From the NCBI RefSeq assembly GCF_000244975.1, contig NZ_CM001440.1, positions 5,041,498 through 5,105,497 on the forward strand: a stretch of 64,000 nucleotides of DNA, given 5' to 3'. The notes under the pieces were generated by a model. The model made no database searches. It was not told the DNA's origin and worked only from the letters and a program-made list of their open reading frames with translations. Positions 32,006-41,430 of the stretch are shown here, one piece after another; positions within the stretch are counted from its first letter, which is position 1, and each line of letters starts with the position of its first letter. The position numbers and the translations under genes are program-made. Source of the stretch: Saccharomonospora cyanea NA-134 (GTDB taxonomy: Bacteria > Actinomycetota > Actinomycetes > Mycobacteriales > Pseudonocardiaceae).

Positions 32006-33431
32006 GAGAATTCTGGGCGCTTCTTCAACCGGGCCGACGAACTCGCCTTCCTGCGAAGGCGGCTCGCCGGTGACCGAGCCGAACTGCTCGTCGTCTACGG
32101 TCGCCGCCGGGTCGGCAAGACCGAGCTGCTCAACCACCTGGCCACCGAGGTGCGCTCCTTCGTCCTGGAAGCCACCGAGACGGTGAAGCAGGAGCAGCTT
32201 TCCGACTTCACCGCCGAACTGGCCCGGGTGTCGGGCGACGACCTGTTGGCCAGACAGCCTCTGACGAGCTGGGAGGCCGCGCTCGCCGCGCTCACCCGGT
32301 TCGTGGGAGACCGGCGCACCCTCGTGGTGCTGGACGAGTTCCAGTTGCTCGCCGGGCAGGCCCCCGAGCTGGAGAGCGTGCTGAGTCGCTGGTGGCGGAC
32401 GACGGGACGGACCCTGCCGCTCGTACTCGTCCTCGCGGGCAGCGAGATCTCGTTCTTCGAGGACGAGGTACTCGCCGGGCGTCTCTACGGCCGCCGCACC
32501 GGCCGGCTCGAGGTGGAGCCGTTCCTCGCCAGGGACACGGGACTGTTCCATCCCGCGTACTCGGCCGAGGACAGGGTGCGGGCCTTCGCCGTCTGTGGAG
32601 GTGTCCCCTACTACCTCGACCGGTTCACCGACGACCGCCCGTTGCCCGAACACCTGCTCGACGAGGTCTTCGACCGAGGTGGCCTGCTCCACGACGAAGC
32701 GGAGCTGCTGCTGCGGCAGTCCCTTCGCGACCCGGCCGGGCACGTCGCCGTCCTGCGTTCCATCGCCGACGGACACAACCGCAAACAGCACCATCGCCGC
32801 GCGGACCGGCCTGGAACCCGCCGGGATCACGAAGATCCTGCGCACGTTGGAACGGCTGGGACTGGTGGAGCAGCAACGCCCGGTCACCGCGTCGCAGCGC
32901 AGCAAGAAGACGACGTACCGGGTCCGCGACCACTTCCTGCGCTTCCACTGCCGGTTCGTGGAGCCGGCACGCACCCGGACGCGGGCCCGCGAACTCGCCG
33001 AGGCCTATCCGCACGGGGAGGTGCTGCCGCGGTTCGACCACCACGTCTCGTCGGCCTGGGAGGACGTGTGCCGCGAACACGTTCTCCTGGCCTTCGCTGA
33101 GGCGAGCCACCTCGGCCGGTGGTGGGGTCAGGTGCCGACCGGCGACGGCAGGCGCACGGAGGAACGGGAGATCGGCATCGTGGGGGTGGACCCCAACCAG
33201 CGGGTGTCGGTCGTCGGCATGTGCAAGTGGACCACCTCACCCGTCGACTTCGACGAGCTGAACCCGCTCGACCGGCTGACCCCGTTCGTGGAGCGAGAGG
33301 CACGGCCGCACCGTGTGCTCTGCTCCCGAACGGGGTTCTCCGCGCGCCTGCGCGCGTACGCCGACGACGACTCCAAGCTCACGCTCCTGACACCGGCGGA
33401 CGTCGTCGGCGGTCCCGGCTCAGGGCCTTAG
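32006..33431 (+). pseudogene. AAA+ ATPase with DUF234-type C-terminus, degraded
   Basis: From 32006 one frame reads RFFNRADELAFLRRRLAG and the P-loop GRRRVGKTELL, then TLVVLDEFQLLAG (Walker B), AGSEISFFED and GVPYYLDRF. Near 32780 the reading moves to another frame: STIAARTGLEPAGITKILRT, a winged helix, then HFLRFHCRFVEP and the restriction-nuclease-like VVGMCKWTTSPVDF to the stop at 33431. Removing one A from the AAA at about 32785 restores the frame. No ATG, GTG or TTG precedes the P-loop, and a TAG lies at 32003. Two lesions suggest real decay, though the homopolymer one could be a sequencing error. The intact family is found alone in many prokaryotes; function uncertain. Confidence 0.75.
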
Positions 33432-36400
33432 CCGCGCCTCGCCGTACGGCACGAGCCGGACCGGCCCGAGAAGCCCGCAGTCCTGCCGCGCCACGCCGCC
33501 GTAGACGTCCGGCTGGGTCACGCGCATGCGGTTGATCAGCGTGCCCGCCACCTCCACCTCGATGACGTTGCGGCCGGTGCGCAGGTACCCGCCGACGTCG
33601 ACCACGGGACGGAACAGGTTCACGGGCTCGGTCGCCTTACCGTTGACCCACACCCGCGCGGTGTCGGTGACGGCGCCGAGGTCGAGGTAGGCGCCGTGAC
33701 CGCCCGTCCACGCCTTCGGCAGCTCCACGGTCGTGCGGTAGCGCCCGACGCCGGAGGCGTCCTCCAGCCCGGGGATGCGCGACCAGGGCAGGAGTTCGGA
33801 CAGCTCACGCTCGTGCAGTACCTCCTCGGTCCGGGTGGCCGAACCACCGGGTCTCCAGTCGGACATCCGCAGGGTCCACGCCGAAAGCGTGCGCGCGGCG
33901 GGCACGTCTGGCAGGTCCACCTGCCGCCGCCCGCCGTTCGACAGCGTCACCGAGTACGTGCCGGCCCGCGTGTCCCGGACCCGCAGTTCGCGATCGGACC
34001 AGAACGTCTCAGCCGCCTCGGTGGCCACCACGTGCCGTCCCGGCCCGCCCGCTCCGGGGAGCCAGCTCGGATGGGCCACGACCACCATCGTGGACTCTCC
34101 CGGCCGGAGGGTGATCCGCACCCGGATCTCGTCGCCGTCGGACGCGTAGACGGCCAGCTTCCGCACCTCACCGGTCCAGGCGTCCAGCACGTGCGGCACC
34201 GCTGCCGGGGACGTCCTCGGCAGCCAGACGTCGTGGTCGACGTCCTCGTTGTCCGACGAGTTCACGAAGTAGTACAGCCCCGTCTTCCCGTCGAGACGGC
34301 GTGCGTGCAGCAGCGGGGACGGCTCCGCGTAGCGGACGTCGGGACGCAGGCCCAGTGCCGCGATCCCGTCGGGGATCTGGGGGCGGTCGTCGACCCGGTG
34401 GACCGACGGTTGGGCCAGCAGCCGCCGGAACACCTCGGCGAGCTCGTCGTTCTCCCCCGGCAGCGGCACGCCCGGCACGCTCGGCTCGGTCCACGGACCC
34501 ACCACGAGGATCGGCAACCCGGCCTTCGCGAACTCCAGCAGCTTGCGGGCCGCGGAGAGGGGCATCGTGTTCGCCCTGCCGGAGAACGCGTCGCCCTCGA
34601 ACACGAGCAGCTTGAACCCCGGTCCGCCTGGTGCGAGCCTGCCACCGGACACGGTGGCGCTGGGCAGCTCCAGCAGGCGCGGGCTGAGAAACTCGTGTGT
34701 CCACCCGTGGGTCACCCCGGTGGCGGAGAACCACGCCGCGCCGAAGCCCGACCCCGCATAGCCCTTCTGCCGCAGGAACGCGACGTCACAGCGAGCCACT
34801 CCGGTCTGCAGCACCAGTTGCGTGCGTGCGAGGTAGCCCGCGACGTCACCGGCGTGTCGCCACGTCGGTTGCCTCGGGCCCCACGACTCGCTGTAGCCGA
34901 CACCGCCGTCGTAGGGCGTGAACGCCGCGAAACCCGGCCACTGCGCCCCCGGCGCGTCGGCGTAGGAGAAGCCGTGCAGCACCGCCTGGTTGACGCCCGC
35001 GGCGTACTCGCGGCTGATGGTGCGGGCGGCGCGCTTCCAGGTCACGCTGTACGACCCGCCGTAGACGGCGGCCGCCTCGCTGGACAGGATCGTCTTGCCG
35101 CCCATGTCCCGCCCGCCGGCCAGCGAGCGGAAGTCGTCGAGGTTCTTGAACCCGAGTGTCTCGCCCTCGGCGATGTCCACCACGGCCGCCTTGGCCACCG
35201 CGTCGGTCTGCAGTCCGTAGGGCTGAATGCGCAGCTTCATGCCGAGGCCGTGCAACCACTCCTGCAACGGGCGCAGGTGGTTGTCCAGGTAGAGCTGGCT
35301 GAGCAGCTCGTTGACGTCGTCGCGGACCCGGCTCGACACACCCGAGTCGAACTCGAACACGGGGTCCTCGTCGTAGGTGACGACCACGGGCAGGTAGGGC
35401 CGCAGTGAGTAGCCGAGGCGGGCCTCGAACTCCTCCGGCAGGCCGGGTGTCCACAGTGTCGCCTCGGTCTCCATCTCGATGGAGTCCTCGAACATCGCAC
35501 CGCCGGAGGCCCGCAGCAGTCGCCTGATCGAGGGCGTGAGGATGTGCTTCTCCCAGAAGTCCACGACCGCCGAGGTGCCTTCGCGACTGAAGTGGTCGAC
35601 CACGTACGACACCGGAGTGGTGTGCGGGCCTCGTTCCGGCCGCTGCCCGGACCCCCGCAGCCAGTACGAGATCAGCAACCAGGTGCCGTCCTCGGGCGCC
35701 GTCCACGTGACGGTCTCGCCGTCGGTGGCGACGTCGACCACGGAGTCCTCGACGAGGCGGGGACGGCGGGCGTCGGGCGAGCTGTCCGCGCTGACCCGCG
35801 CTGCCTGCACGGCGAACAGCTCCTGCCGGTTCACTCCCTCGGCCGCTTCCGCCACCGCCCTCGGCACCGGGCCCGAGTACGTCCGCCCGCCCTGCACCAC
35901 CGTGACGCCGTGGGCGAGTTCCTTGACCGCGCCCGCGTCGTCGGGCGTCACCGACGGGACCGCGGCGGGCCACGACGGCCCGATCGTGACGTCGACGACG
36001 ACGCCGCGGCGGTTGGCCGCCTTCAGCGCGGTCTCCAGGGCGGCCACCCACGCGGGCGTGCCCCAGCCGAACCGCTCGGGGTCGATCTCCTCACCCACGC
36101 TGTGGTGCACGTCGGCGATCTCGACGCCGCCGAAGCCCGCGTCGGCGATGGCGTCGATCTCCCGCCGCAGCTCGGCGACGTCCACCATGCCGTGTGGCCA
36201 CCACCAGCGGAACTTCGCCTGCACCTCGCGCGCGGGGTCGGCGAACGCGCGGGCGAAACCGCGCGGTCCCGGACCTCCCGCCGCACCCGCCGGTGCCGCA
36301 CCCGCCGGCGCGGCACCCATCGGGCCCAATCCCAGGGCGACGGCCGCCGCCCCGGCTCCGGCCAGGAACACCCTGCGGGTGACCGCGCCGGATCTGTCGT

Positions 36401-36443
36401 GCGAATCCCTGTCCTCGTTCACCACTTCACCTTCCGAACTCAT
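33420..36443 (-). CDS. Tat-exported GH106-like alpha-L-rhamnosidase
   Basis: A 1007-residue secreted enzyme. A twin-arginine signal (VTRRVFLAGAGAAAVALGLG) is followed by a TIM-barrel region beginning RWWWPHGMVDVAELRREIDA, with GFGGVEIADVHHS and MFEDSIEMETEATLWTPG, features of the GH106 rhamnosidase group. A glutamine-amidotransferase-like insert follows (LLVFEGDAFSG), and a C-terminal beta-sandwich (YRTTVELPKAWTGGHGAYLD) resembles the sugar-binding domain of GH2. Catalytic Glu residues cannot be assigned with certainty. ATG 36443 overlaps the GH78 stop (ATGA). Expected to remove L-rhamnose from plant or microbial polysaccharides outside the membrane. Confidence 0.8.
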   Translation of the reverse strand: MSSEGEVVNEDRDSHDRSGAVTRRVFLAGAGAAAVALGLGPMGAAPAGAAPAGAAGGPGPRGFARAFADPAREVQAKFRWWWPHGMVDVAELRREIDAIADAGFGGVEIADVHHSVGEEIDPERFGWGTPAWVAALETALKAANRRGVVVDVTIGPSWPAAVPSVTPDDAGAVKELAHGVTVVQGGRTYSGPVPRAVAEAAEGVNRQELFAVQAARVSADSSPDARRPRLVEDSVVDVATDGETVTWTAPEDGTWLLISYWLRGSGQRPERGPHTTPVSYVVDHFSREGTSAVVDFWEKHILTPSIRRLLRASGGAMFEDSIEMETEATLWTPGLPEEFEARLGYSLRPYLPVVVTYDEDPVFEFDSGVSSRVRDDVNELLSQLYLDNHLRPLQEWLHGLGMKLRIQPYGLQTDAVAKAAVVDIAEGETLGFKNLDDFRSLAGGRDMGGKTILSSEAAAVYGGSYSVTWKRAARTISREYAAGVNQAVLHGFSYADAPGAQWPGFAAFTPYDGGVGYSESWGPRQPTWRHAGDVAGYLARTQLVLQTGVARCDVAFLRQKGYAGSGFGAAWFSATGVTHGWTHEFLSPRLLELPSATVSGGRLAPGGPGFKLLVFEGDAFSGRANTMPLSAARKLLEFAKAGLPILVVGPWTEPSVPGVPLPGENDELAEVFRRLLAQPSVHRVDDRPQIPDGIAALGLRPDVRYAEPSPLLHARRLDGKTGLYYFVNSSDNEDVDHDVWLPRTSPAAVPHVLDAWTGEVRKLAVYASDGDEIRVRITLRPGESTMVVVAHPSWLPGAGGPGRHVVATEAAETFWSDRELRVRDTRAGTYSVTLSNGGRRQVDLPDVPAARTLSAWTLRMSDWRPGGSATRTEEVLHERELSELLPWSRIPGLEDASGVGRYRTTVELPKAWTGGHGAYLDLGAVTDTARVWVNGKATEPVNLFRPVVDVGGYLRTGRNVIEVEVAGTLINRMRVTQPDVYGGVARQDCGLLGPVRLVPYGEARLRP

Positions 36444-39211
36444 GCGGGCACGGGCACGAACCTCGCGCCACCCGAGCCCACCTCGAAGATCATTCGTCCG
36501 TCCTCGGTCGCGACGTGCTCGGCTTCGGCACGCCCCACCGACCGGTACGTCATGCCGTCCGTGACGGGCAGCTCCACCCGGGCCACGACGTTGACGGGAA
36601 CGTCGAGCCGCACGTGCGTCCCCTTGCCCGCACGCTTCCACGACAGCGACACGGGGCCGCGTTGCGTGTGGACGGTGCCCTCGGCCGAGGTCAGCCCCGA
36701 CTCCGGCACCACGACGTCCACCGTGGCACCGCCCGGTGTGCCCGGACGGACACCGAGCAGCGTCTCCACCACGTCCACGGCGGCCTGCGCTCCCCAGCCG
36801 TGCGACTGGCTGTGGTTGGAGCCCTCGTCGAGGGTCCAGGCCTCCCACGTGAACGTCCCGCCCCGCGCCAGGATGTTCGCCCAGCCGTGGTCGTCGGGAT
36901 TCGTCAGCAGTGCGAGCACGGCGTCGGGGCGGTCGGCGTCGGACAGTGCCTGGAGCAGCCAGTGCGCGGTCATCGGGCCCTGCCGCATGCCCATGCCCGC
37001 CAGGTGTTCCGCCAGCTCGGCGTGGTCGGACTCGGGCGCGACACCGAAGGCGACGGCGTACGAGGTGCTGTGCTGTCCCTTGTGGTCACTGCGGGTGCCG
37101 TCGGTGTGGAGGCCGTCCACGTACAGCCCGTCGTCGGCGCGCAGCCGCTCGTTCATCACGTCCACGAGGTCGTTCTCGGCCTGCCGGTACCGCCGCACGT
37201 CCGCGTCCGGCTCGCCCAGCACGTCGGCCATGTCGGCCGTGCGGCGCAGCACCTCCACCGCCAGCGCGTTGATCGTCGTGCGCGCGGCCGTGTCCATGTC
37301 GTAGCCGAAGCGCCCGGGTGCGGGCCAGTCCACGATCCCGTACCGGTACGCGCCGCTGCCACCCGACAGGTTCGTGACGAGCCCGGCCGTGGGACCGTCG
37401 TCGGGGATGTGCCGCAACACGTACTCGGCCGTCTCCCGCACCGCGGGATACGCCTCCGCGAGCAGGTGCTCGTCGCCGGTCACCTCGTAGTAGCGCCACA
37501 CCCAGTCGACGAACATCTCGGTGTAGTCGGGGATGTCGCGCTTGCCGTCGCCGTTGGGGTACACGGCGTTGTAGCGGCCCGCGTCCTGCCCTTTCGACCA
37601 GAACCGCTCCTGCGAGGCCAGGAACTCCCTGATGGCCTGCCGGGTGTGGGTCCGCTCCGCGAAGCCCTGCATGGTGGCGTACGAGATGTTGGCCGCGTCG
37701 CCGAGGAACTGGCCCTTCTCCCGCGTCGGGGTGTCGACGAAGTGTTCCTGCACCGAGTACAGCGCCGACCGTTGCAGCAGCTCCCACACCCGGTTCAGCG
37801 TCTCATCGGACGTCCTCAGGCTCGCCGTCCTGTCCTCGGGCACGGCGGTGTGGAGGACCACGGCCGAGACGTCGTCGGGTTCGATGTCCTCACCCGCGCC
37901 CGGAATCTCCAGGTAGCGGAAGGCGAGATGCGTGAACGCCCGGTAGGACTGCGCGCCCTCGGCCTGCACGTACGGGAAGGACATGTCGGTGCTCTGCGTG
38001 GACAGCTTCGAGGTGTCGACCCTTCCGGTGTCGGTCAGCTCGTAGCCCGCGCGCAGCTCGATCGTCCGGCCCGCGACGCCCTCGTCGAACCGGACGCCGG
38101 GCAACGCGGGGATCACCGTGCCGAAGTCGGCCACCACGGTGCCGTCGTCGGCGGTGAGAAGTCGCTCCGGCTGCACCTCGGTCTCGACCATGCGGGTCTG
38201 CTGCGCGTTCAGGTGCGGCAGCCGCTCGGTGGGATGCGCGCCCAGCGACGTCGCGGAGGCCCAGGCCGAGTCGTCGAAGCCCGGCTCCGCCCAGCCCCGG
38301 ATCACACCCCGGCCGTCCTGGTGGTCGATCCACTCGCCCTCGCCGTTGCGCCGCGAGGTGTCGGCGACGAACCTCGTGTCCCGCGTGACCCGCCAGCTCC
38401 CGTCACTGGTCACGACCTGCCGGGTGCCGTCGGCGTGCTCGACGACGAGCTTGTGCAGCAACCCCCGTTCCGACGCGGGCCTGCCCTGTCCGCTGCCGTA
38501 CCAGTGGTAGCGGACGCCGATGGCGAGCTCGGCTCCCGGCTTCACCAGCTCGGTGACGTCGGTGACCTGGTAGTAGCCTTCGCCGGGGTAGCCGAACGAC
38601 GCGCCGCGGTCGGCGCGCTCGCCGTTCAGGAACAGCTCGTAGGTGTGGTTCGCCGCCGTGTACGCCCGTGCGCTGACCACGGGACTGTCGGCGATCTCGA
38701 CCTCCGTGCGGGCCAGCGTGTAGTCGTCGGTCTCGGTGCTGTCGCGCCGGATCCACTCGGCGCCCTCCCAGTCGCCGTCACCGATGGCGGTGGTGAACCG
38801 CGAGGGCGACGAGGGCGGGGACACCTCACCGGCGCGGTCCCACGTGCGGACCGTCCACGTGTAGTCCTCCCCCGGCCGCAACGGCGCACCGGCGTAGGCC
38901 ACATAGGACTGCTCGGCGGAGTTCACCCGGCCGCTGTCCCAGACGGTCCTGCCCGAGTCGGTGGCCACGACCTCGATCTCGTAAGCGGTCTGCCGCTCGT
39001 TCGGGTCGCGGTCGCGTGGCTGCCAGCCGAACAACGGGAGGCCTTCCACCGACAACGGCGCCGCCATGTCGCCCACCGTCAGTGCCGTCGGCGCCAGCGG
39101 CGGGGTGTTGCGGGGTTGCGCCACCGCCGCGGGCGCCGTGACGGCAATGCCGATTCCCACTCCCACAACGGAAAGCAGTGCGATCCCTCGTGTGGTCCGA
39201 CCTTGGTGCAT
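36440..39211 (-). CDS. Secreted GH78 alpha-L-rhamnosidase
   Basis: A 923-residue enzyme with a Sec-type signal (IALLSVVGVGIGIAVTAPAAVAQ). Bac_rhamnosid domains come in order: N-terminal Ig-like (LPLFGWQPRDRDPNERQTAY), the sugar-binding beta domain (ARAYTAANHTYELFLNGERAD), a concanavalin-like part, the six-hairpin catalytic barrel (DTPTREKGQFLGDAANISYA with the acidic residue, MFVDWVWRYYEVTGD, TFTWEAWTLDEGSNHSQSHG) and a C-terminal beta domain. It inverts and releases terminal L-rhamnose. ATG 39211 has GGGGAG 7 nt upstream; a longer frame exists but would lack a sensible signal peptide. First gene of a two-gene operon with a LacI-type operator upstream. Confidence 0.92.
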   Translation of the reverse strand: MHQGRTTRGIALLSVVGVGIGIAVTAPAAVAQPRNTPPLAPTALTVGDMAAPLSVEGLPLFGWQPRDRDPNERQTAYEIEVVATDSGRTVWDSGRVNSAEQSYVAYAGAPLRPGEDYTWTVRTWDRAGEVSPPSSPSRFTTAIGDGDWEGAEWIRRDSTETDDYTLARTEVEIADSPVVSARAYTAANHTYELFLNGERADRGASFGYPGEGYYQVTDVTELVKPGAELAIGVRYHWYGSGQGRPASERGLLHKLVVEHADGTRQVVTSDGSWRVTRDTRFVADTSRRNGEGEWIDHQDGRGVIRGWAEPGFDDSAWASATSLGAHPTERLPHLNAQQTRMVETEVQPERLLTADDGTVVADFGTVIPALPGVRFDEGVAGRTIELRAGYELTDTGRVDTSKLSTQSTDMSFPYVQAEGAQSYRAFTHLAFRYLEIPGAGEDIEPDDVSAVVLHTAVPEDRTASLRTSDETLNRVWELLQRSALYSVQEHFVDTPTREKGQFLGDAANISYATMQGFAERTHTRQAIREFLASQERFWSKGQDAGRYNAVYPNGDGKRDIPDYTEMFVDWVWRYYEVTGDEHLLAEAYPAVRETAEYVLRHIPDDGPTAGLVTNLSGGSGAYRYGIVDWPAPGRFGYDMDTAARTTINALAVEVLRRTADMADVLGEPDADVRRYRQAENDLVDVMNERLRADDGLYVDGLHTDGTRSDHKGQHSTSYAVAFGVAPESDHAELAEHLAGMGMRQGPMTAHWLLQALSDADRPDAVLALLTNPDDHGWANILARGGTFTWEAWTLDEGSNHSQSHGWGAQAAVDVVETLLGVRPGTPGGATVDVVVPESGLTSAEGTVHTQRGPVSLSWKRAGKGTHVRLDVPVNVVARVELPVTDGMTYRSVGRAEAEHVATEDGRMIFEVGSGGARFVPVPA

Positions 39212-39243
39212 CTTCGCTCCCCAGGCTTCGTCGACCGGTGATC

Positions 39244-39253
39244 GAAACGTTTC
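39244..39253 (-). promoter_or_regulatory. LacI-type operator upstream of the rhamnosidase operon
   Basis: GAAACGTTTC, a perfect palindrome with the CG centre typical of LacI-family sites, flanked as TTGAAACGTTTCGAT. It matches the site at 56282-56293 beside the LacI gene. A possible -10 TAGGGT (complement of 39259-39264) lies just upstream in the transcription direction, so binding would block initiation. Confidence 0.7.
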
Positions 39254-39307
39254 AATGCACCCTAGGTCGCGCACCCCCCTCTGCCCAGACCGCTAACCGG
39301 AAACGGC

Positions 39308-39331
39308 CATATTCGCTATGTTCTGAATATG
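39308..39331. promoter_or_regulatory. Inverted repeat overlapping the hydrolase start codon
   Basis: CATATTC (39308-39314) and GAATATG (39325-39331), 10-nt spacer; the right arm includes the ATG of the alpha/beta hydrolase. AT-rich and well placed as the operator of the MarR-type regulator encoded downstream in the same operon. The short distance suggests a leaderless transcript. Confidence 0.5.
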
Positions 39332-40159
39332 TTGAATCTGACTGGCGTCCTCGACCGAGGTCATGCCCGACTGCGGTACCGCGATCTCCCAGGGCCACGA
39401 GGCCCGGTGGTCTTCACCCACGGCGCCGGTATGGACCATTCGATGTTCGACAGCCAGGTCCTCGACCTCCACGGAGCCGGTTATCGCGTCGTCACCTGGG
39501 ACCTGCGCGGGCACGGGGCCTCCACCCTGGCCGGCGACGTCCGGTTCGAAGCCGCCGCGGCACTGGCCGACCTCGCCGCGCTGCTCGACCACCTCGCCCT
39601 CGACCGCCCCGTCCTCGTGGGGCACTCCCTCGGCGGGAACCTCTCCCAGGAGTTCGTCCGGCGTCACCCCCGGGCTGTCCGGGGACTGGTGGTGCTGGAC
39701 TCGACGTGGAACACGGGACCGCTCACCCTCGTCGAGCGGCTGCTGCTCCCCCTGGCGGCCCCGGTACTGGCGCTCGTCCCCGCCTCGGGACTTCCCGCCC
39801 GGCTGGCTCGCGCTTCGGCGGTCACGCCCGCCGGCGTGGCCGCGTGCGAAGCCGCGTTCACGGCCATGCCGAAACGACGGTTCCTCGACGTGTGGCGGGC
39901 GACGACGACCCTGGTGGCCCCCGACCCGGACTACCGCACGCCGGTACCGCTGGCACTCGTACGCGGTGAGCACGACCGAACGGGCAACATCGCGGCGGCC
40001 ATGCCCCGGTGGGCGAGGTCCGACGGCGTCCGCGAGTACGTCGTCGCGGACGCGGGCCACGTCGTGACGGTCGACGCCCCCGAGCGGACGGCACGGCTGT
40101 TGCGCGACATCATCGCCGGGTGGGAGACGGACGAGCGGAACGAGGCGGGCACGGCATGA
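39329..40159 (+). CDS. Alpha/beta hydrolase
   Basis: A 276-residue hydrolase. The oxyanion motif is FTHGAGMDHSMF, the nucleophile elbow VLVGHSLGGNL (Ser about 96), the acid probably Asp in ALVRGEHDRTGN, and the catalytic His in VVADAGHVVTVDAP. The sequence resembles small esterase/haloperoxidase-like enzymes; the substrate is unknown. ATG 39329 starts inside a palindrome with no ribosome site, consistent with leaderless translation. The stop overlaps the regulator ATG (ATGA). Confidence 0.85.
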   Translation: MLNLTGVLDRGHARLRYRDLPGPRGPVVFTHGAGMDHSMFDSQVLDLHGAGYRVVTWDLRGHGASTLAGDVRFEAAAALADLAALLDHLALDRPVLVGHSLGGNLSQEFVRRHPRAVRGLVVLDSTWNTGPLTLVERLLLPLAAPVLALVPASGLPARLARASAVTPAGVAACEAAFTAMPKRRFLDVWRATTTLVAPDPDYRTPVPLALVRGEHDRTGNIAAAMPRWARSDGVREYVVADAGHVVTVDAPERTARLLRDIIAGWETDERNEAGTA

Positions 40160-40602
40160 CGGACACGGCGCGCCGGGACTTCGTGAACACCGTGGGCGAC
40201 GTCCTCGCCTCGTGGAACCTGCCACGGGCCACCGGACGCGTCTACGGTCACCTGCTCCTGTGCTCCGAACCCACGACACTCGACGAGGTGAGCTCCGCAC
40301 TCGGACTCAGCAAGGGAGCGGTGAGCACGTCGGTGCGCGAGCTCTCCTCCTGGGGCCTCGCCCGCACGATCCCGCAGCCCGGTAGCAGGCGGCTGCTCAT
40401 CGAGGCCGAGGCCGGGTTCGAACGGCTGCTCGCGGCGAGCCACGAGCGGACCAGAGCCTTCGTCCGCACGCTACGGCAGGGAAGCGAACTCACCGACGAC
40501 GACGGCGCGAAACGCAGGCTGGCGGACGTGATCACCCTGTTCGAGACCTACGTGGACGTGGGCGACGAGATGCTGCGCCGGGCCCGCCGAAGCGGTTCGT
40601 GA
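40156..40602 (+). CDS. GbsR/MarR-type transcriptional regulator
   Basis: A 148-residue winged-helix protein: LASWNLPRATGRVYGHLLLC leads into the HTH TTLDEVSSALGLSKGAVSTS and wing WGLARTIPQPGSRR; the rest is helical. Coupled to the hydrolase by ATGA, so it probably senses the hydrolase substrate or product and represses the operon at the 39308-39331 palindrome. Convergent with the small LuxR gene, 10 nt apart. Confidence 0.87.
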   Translation: MTDTARRDFVNTVGDVLASWNLPRATGRVYGHLLLCSEPTTLDEVSSALGLSKGAVSTSVRELSSWGLARTIPQPGSRRLLIEAEAGFERLLAASHERTRAFVRTLRQGSELTDDDGAKRRLADVITLFETYVDVGDEMLRRARRSGS

Positions 40603-40612
40603 GCGACACGCC

Positions 40613-40822
40613 CTAGAACAGGCCCTGCCGCACCGCCCAGACCACGGCCTCGATGCGCGTGCTCACGCCGATGCGGTCACAGACGTCCCGGACCCGCCGG
40701 CGCACGGTGCGTTCGGACAGTCCCACGCGCCGAGCCACCGCGTCCAGCGGCAACCCCTTCGCCAACAGCCGCAGCAGCTCGACGTCCCGGTCGGCCAGCC
40801 TCACTCGCTCGCACAGCGTCAT
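40613..40822 (-). CDS. Minimal LuxR-type HTH protein at the end of the lut operon
   Basis: Only 69 residues, consisting almost wholly of a LuxR-type HTH (LADRDVELLRLLAKGLPLDA, then VGLSERTVRRRVRDVCDRIG). There is no receiver or sensor domain. The ATG overlaps the lutC stop as ATGA, so it is made with the lactate genes. It resembles short GerE-like regulators. It may feed back on the operon or be the remnant of a larger regulator; the intact start and coupling argue for a functional gene. Confidence 0.75.
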   Translation of the reverse strand: MTLCERVRLADRDVELLRLLAKGLPLDAVARRVGLSERTVRRRVRDVCDRIGVSTRIEAVVWAVRQGLF

Positions 40823-41430
40823 CCGTCCACCACCAGCACTTCCAGCGTCCTCGGGCCGTGCACGCCCTCGACCCGGTCCAGCTCGATGTCGCTCGTGGCC
40901 GAGGGTCCGCTCACGAACGTCAGCGGCCGGGTGGGATCGAGGCGACGCAACGCCTCGGGCACGCTGACCTCGACCTGGTCGGCCCGTACCACGCAGAGGT
41001 GGTAGTCGGGCACCAGGGTGAGCAGGCGCCGGCCCTGCACAGCGCCCGCGTCGAGCACGATCGTGCCGGTCTCGGCGATGGCCACCGCGGAGCCCGTCAG
41101 CACGCCGTCAACGGAGTCCACATCGGGCAAACTCAGCGGCGGATCGTCGAGTCGCCACCGCACACCGGCCACGCGCCACGACTCGGGCAGGTCGGGCGGC
41201 GCCACCATGCTCGACACCTCGCGGCGGGCGAGGCAGTCGCCGATCCGCTGCGGCAACTCCGCCTCCGTCACGCGGTGGACGACCGCCTTGTAGTCCTCCA
41301 CGCGTTCGACGAAGAGGCCGACGCGGTCGTCCGCGGCGCGTTCGGTGTCGTAGTCCCTCGGCACGGGCGCGGGCTTCGGCCTCGCAACGGCGCGGATACG
41401 GGCCAGGATCTCGCTGCGAGCACTATCCAC
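40819..41430 (-). CDS. lutC: Lactate utilization protein C
   Basis: A 203-residue LUD-domain protein of the L-lactate oxidase complex LutABC. It carries GVLTGSAVAIAETGTIVLDA, LLTLVPDYHLCVVRADQVEV and the C-terminal FVSGPSATSDIELDRVEGVHG with GPRTLEVLVVD, the hallmark of LutC. GTG 41430 overlaps the lutB stop by 8 nt. It acts in the cytosol with LutA and LutB to convert L-lactate to pyruvate. Confidence 0.92.
   Translation of the reverse strand: MDSARSEILARIRAVARPKPAPVPRDYDTERAADDRVGLFVERVEDYKAVVHRVTEAELPQRIGDCLARREVSSMVAPPDLPESWRVAGVRWRLDDPPLSLPDVDSVDGVLTGSAVAIAETGTIVLDAGAVQGRRLLTLVPDYHLCVVRADQVEVSVPEALRRLDPTRPLTFVSGPSATSDIELDRVEGVHGPRTLEVLVVDG

Noticed and set aside
36515-39241. Plus-strand open frame of 908 codons
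   Set aside because: Antisense shadow of the GH78 rhamnosidase, produced by GC-rich third positions; no recognisable protein.
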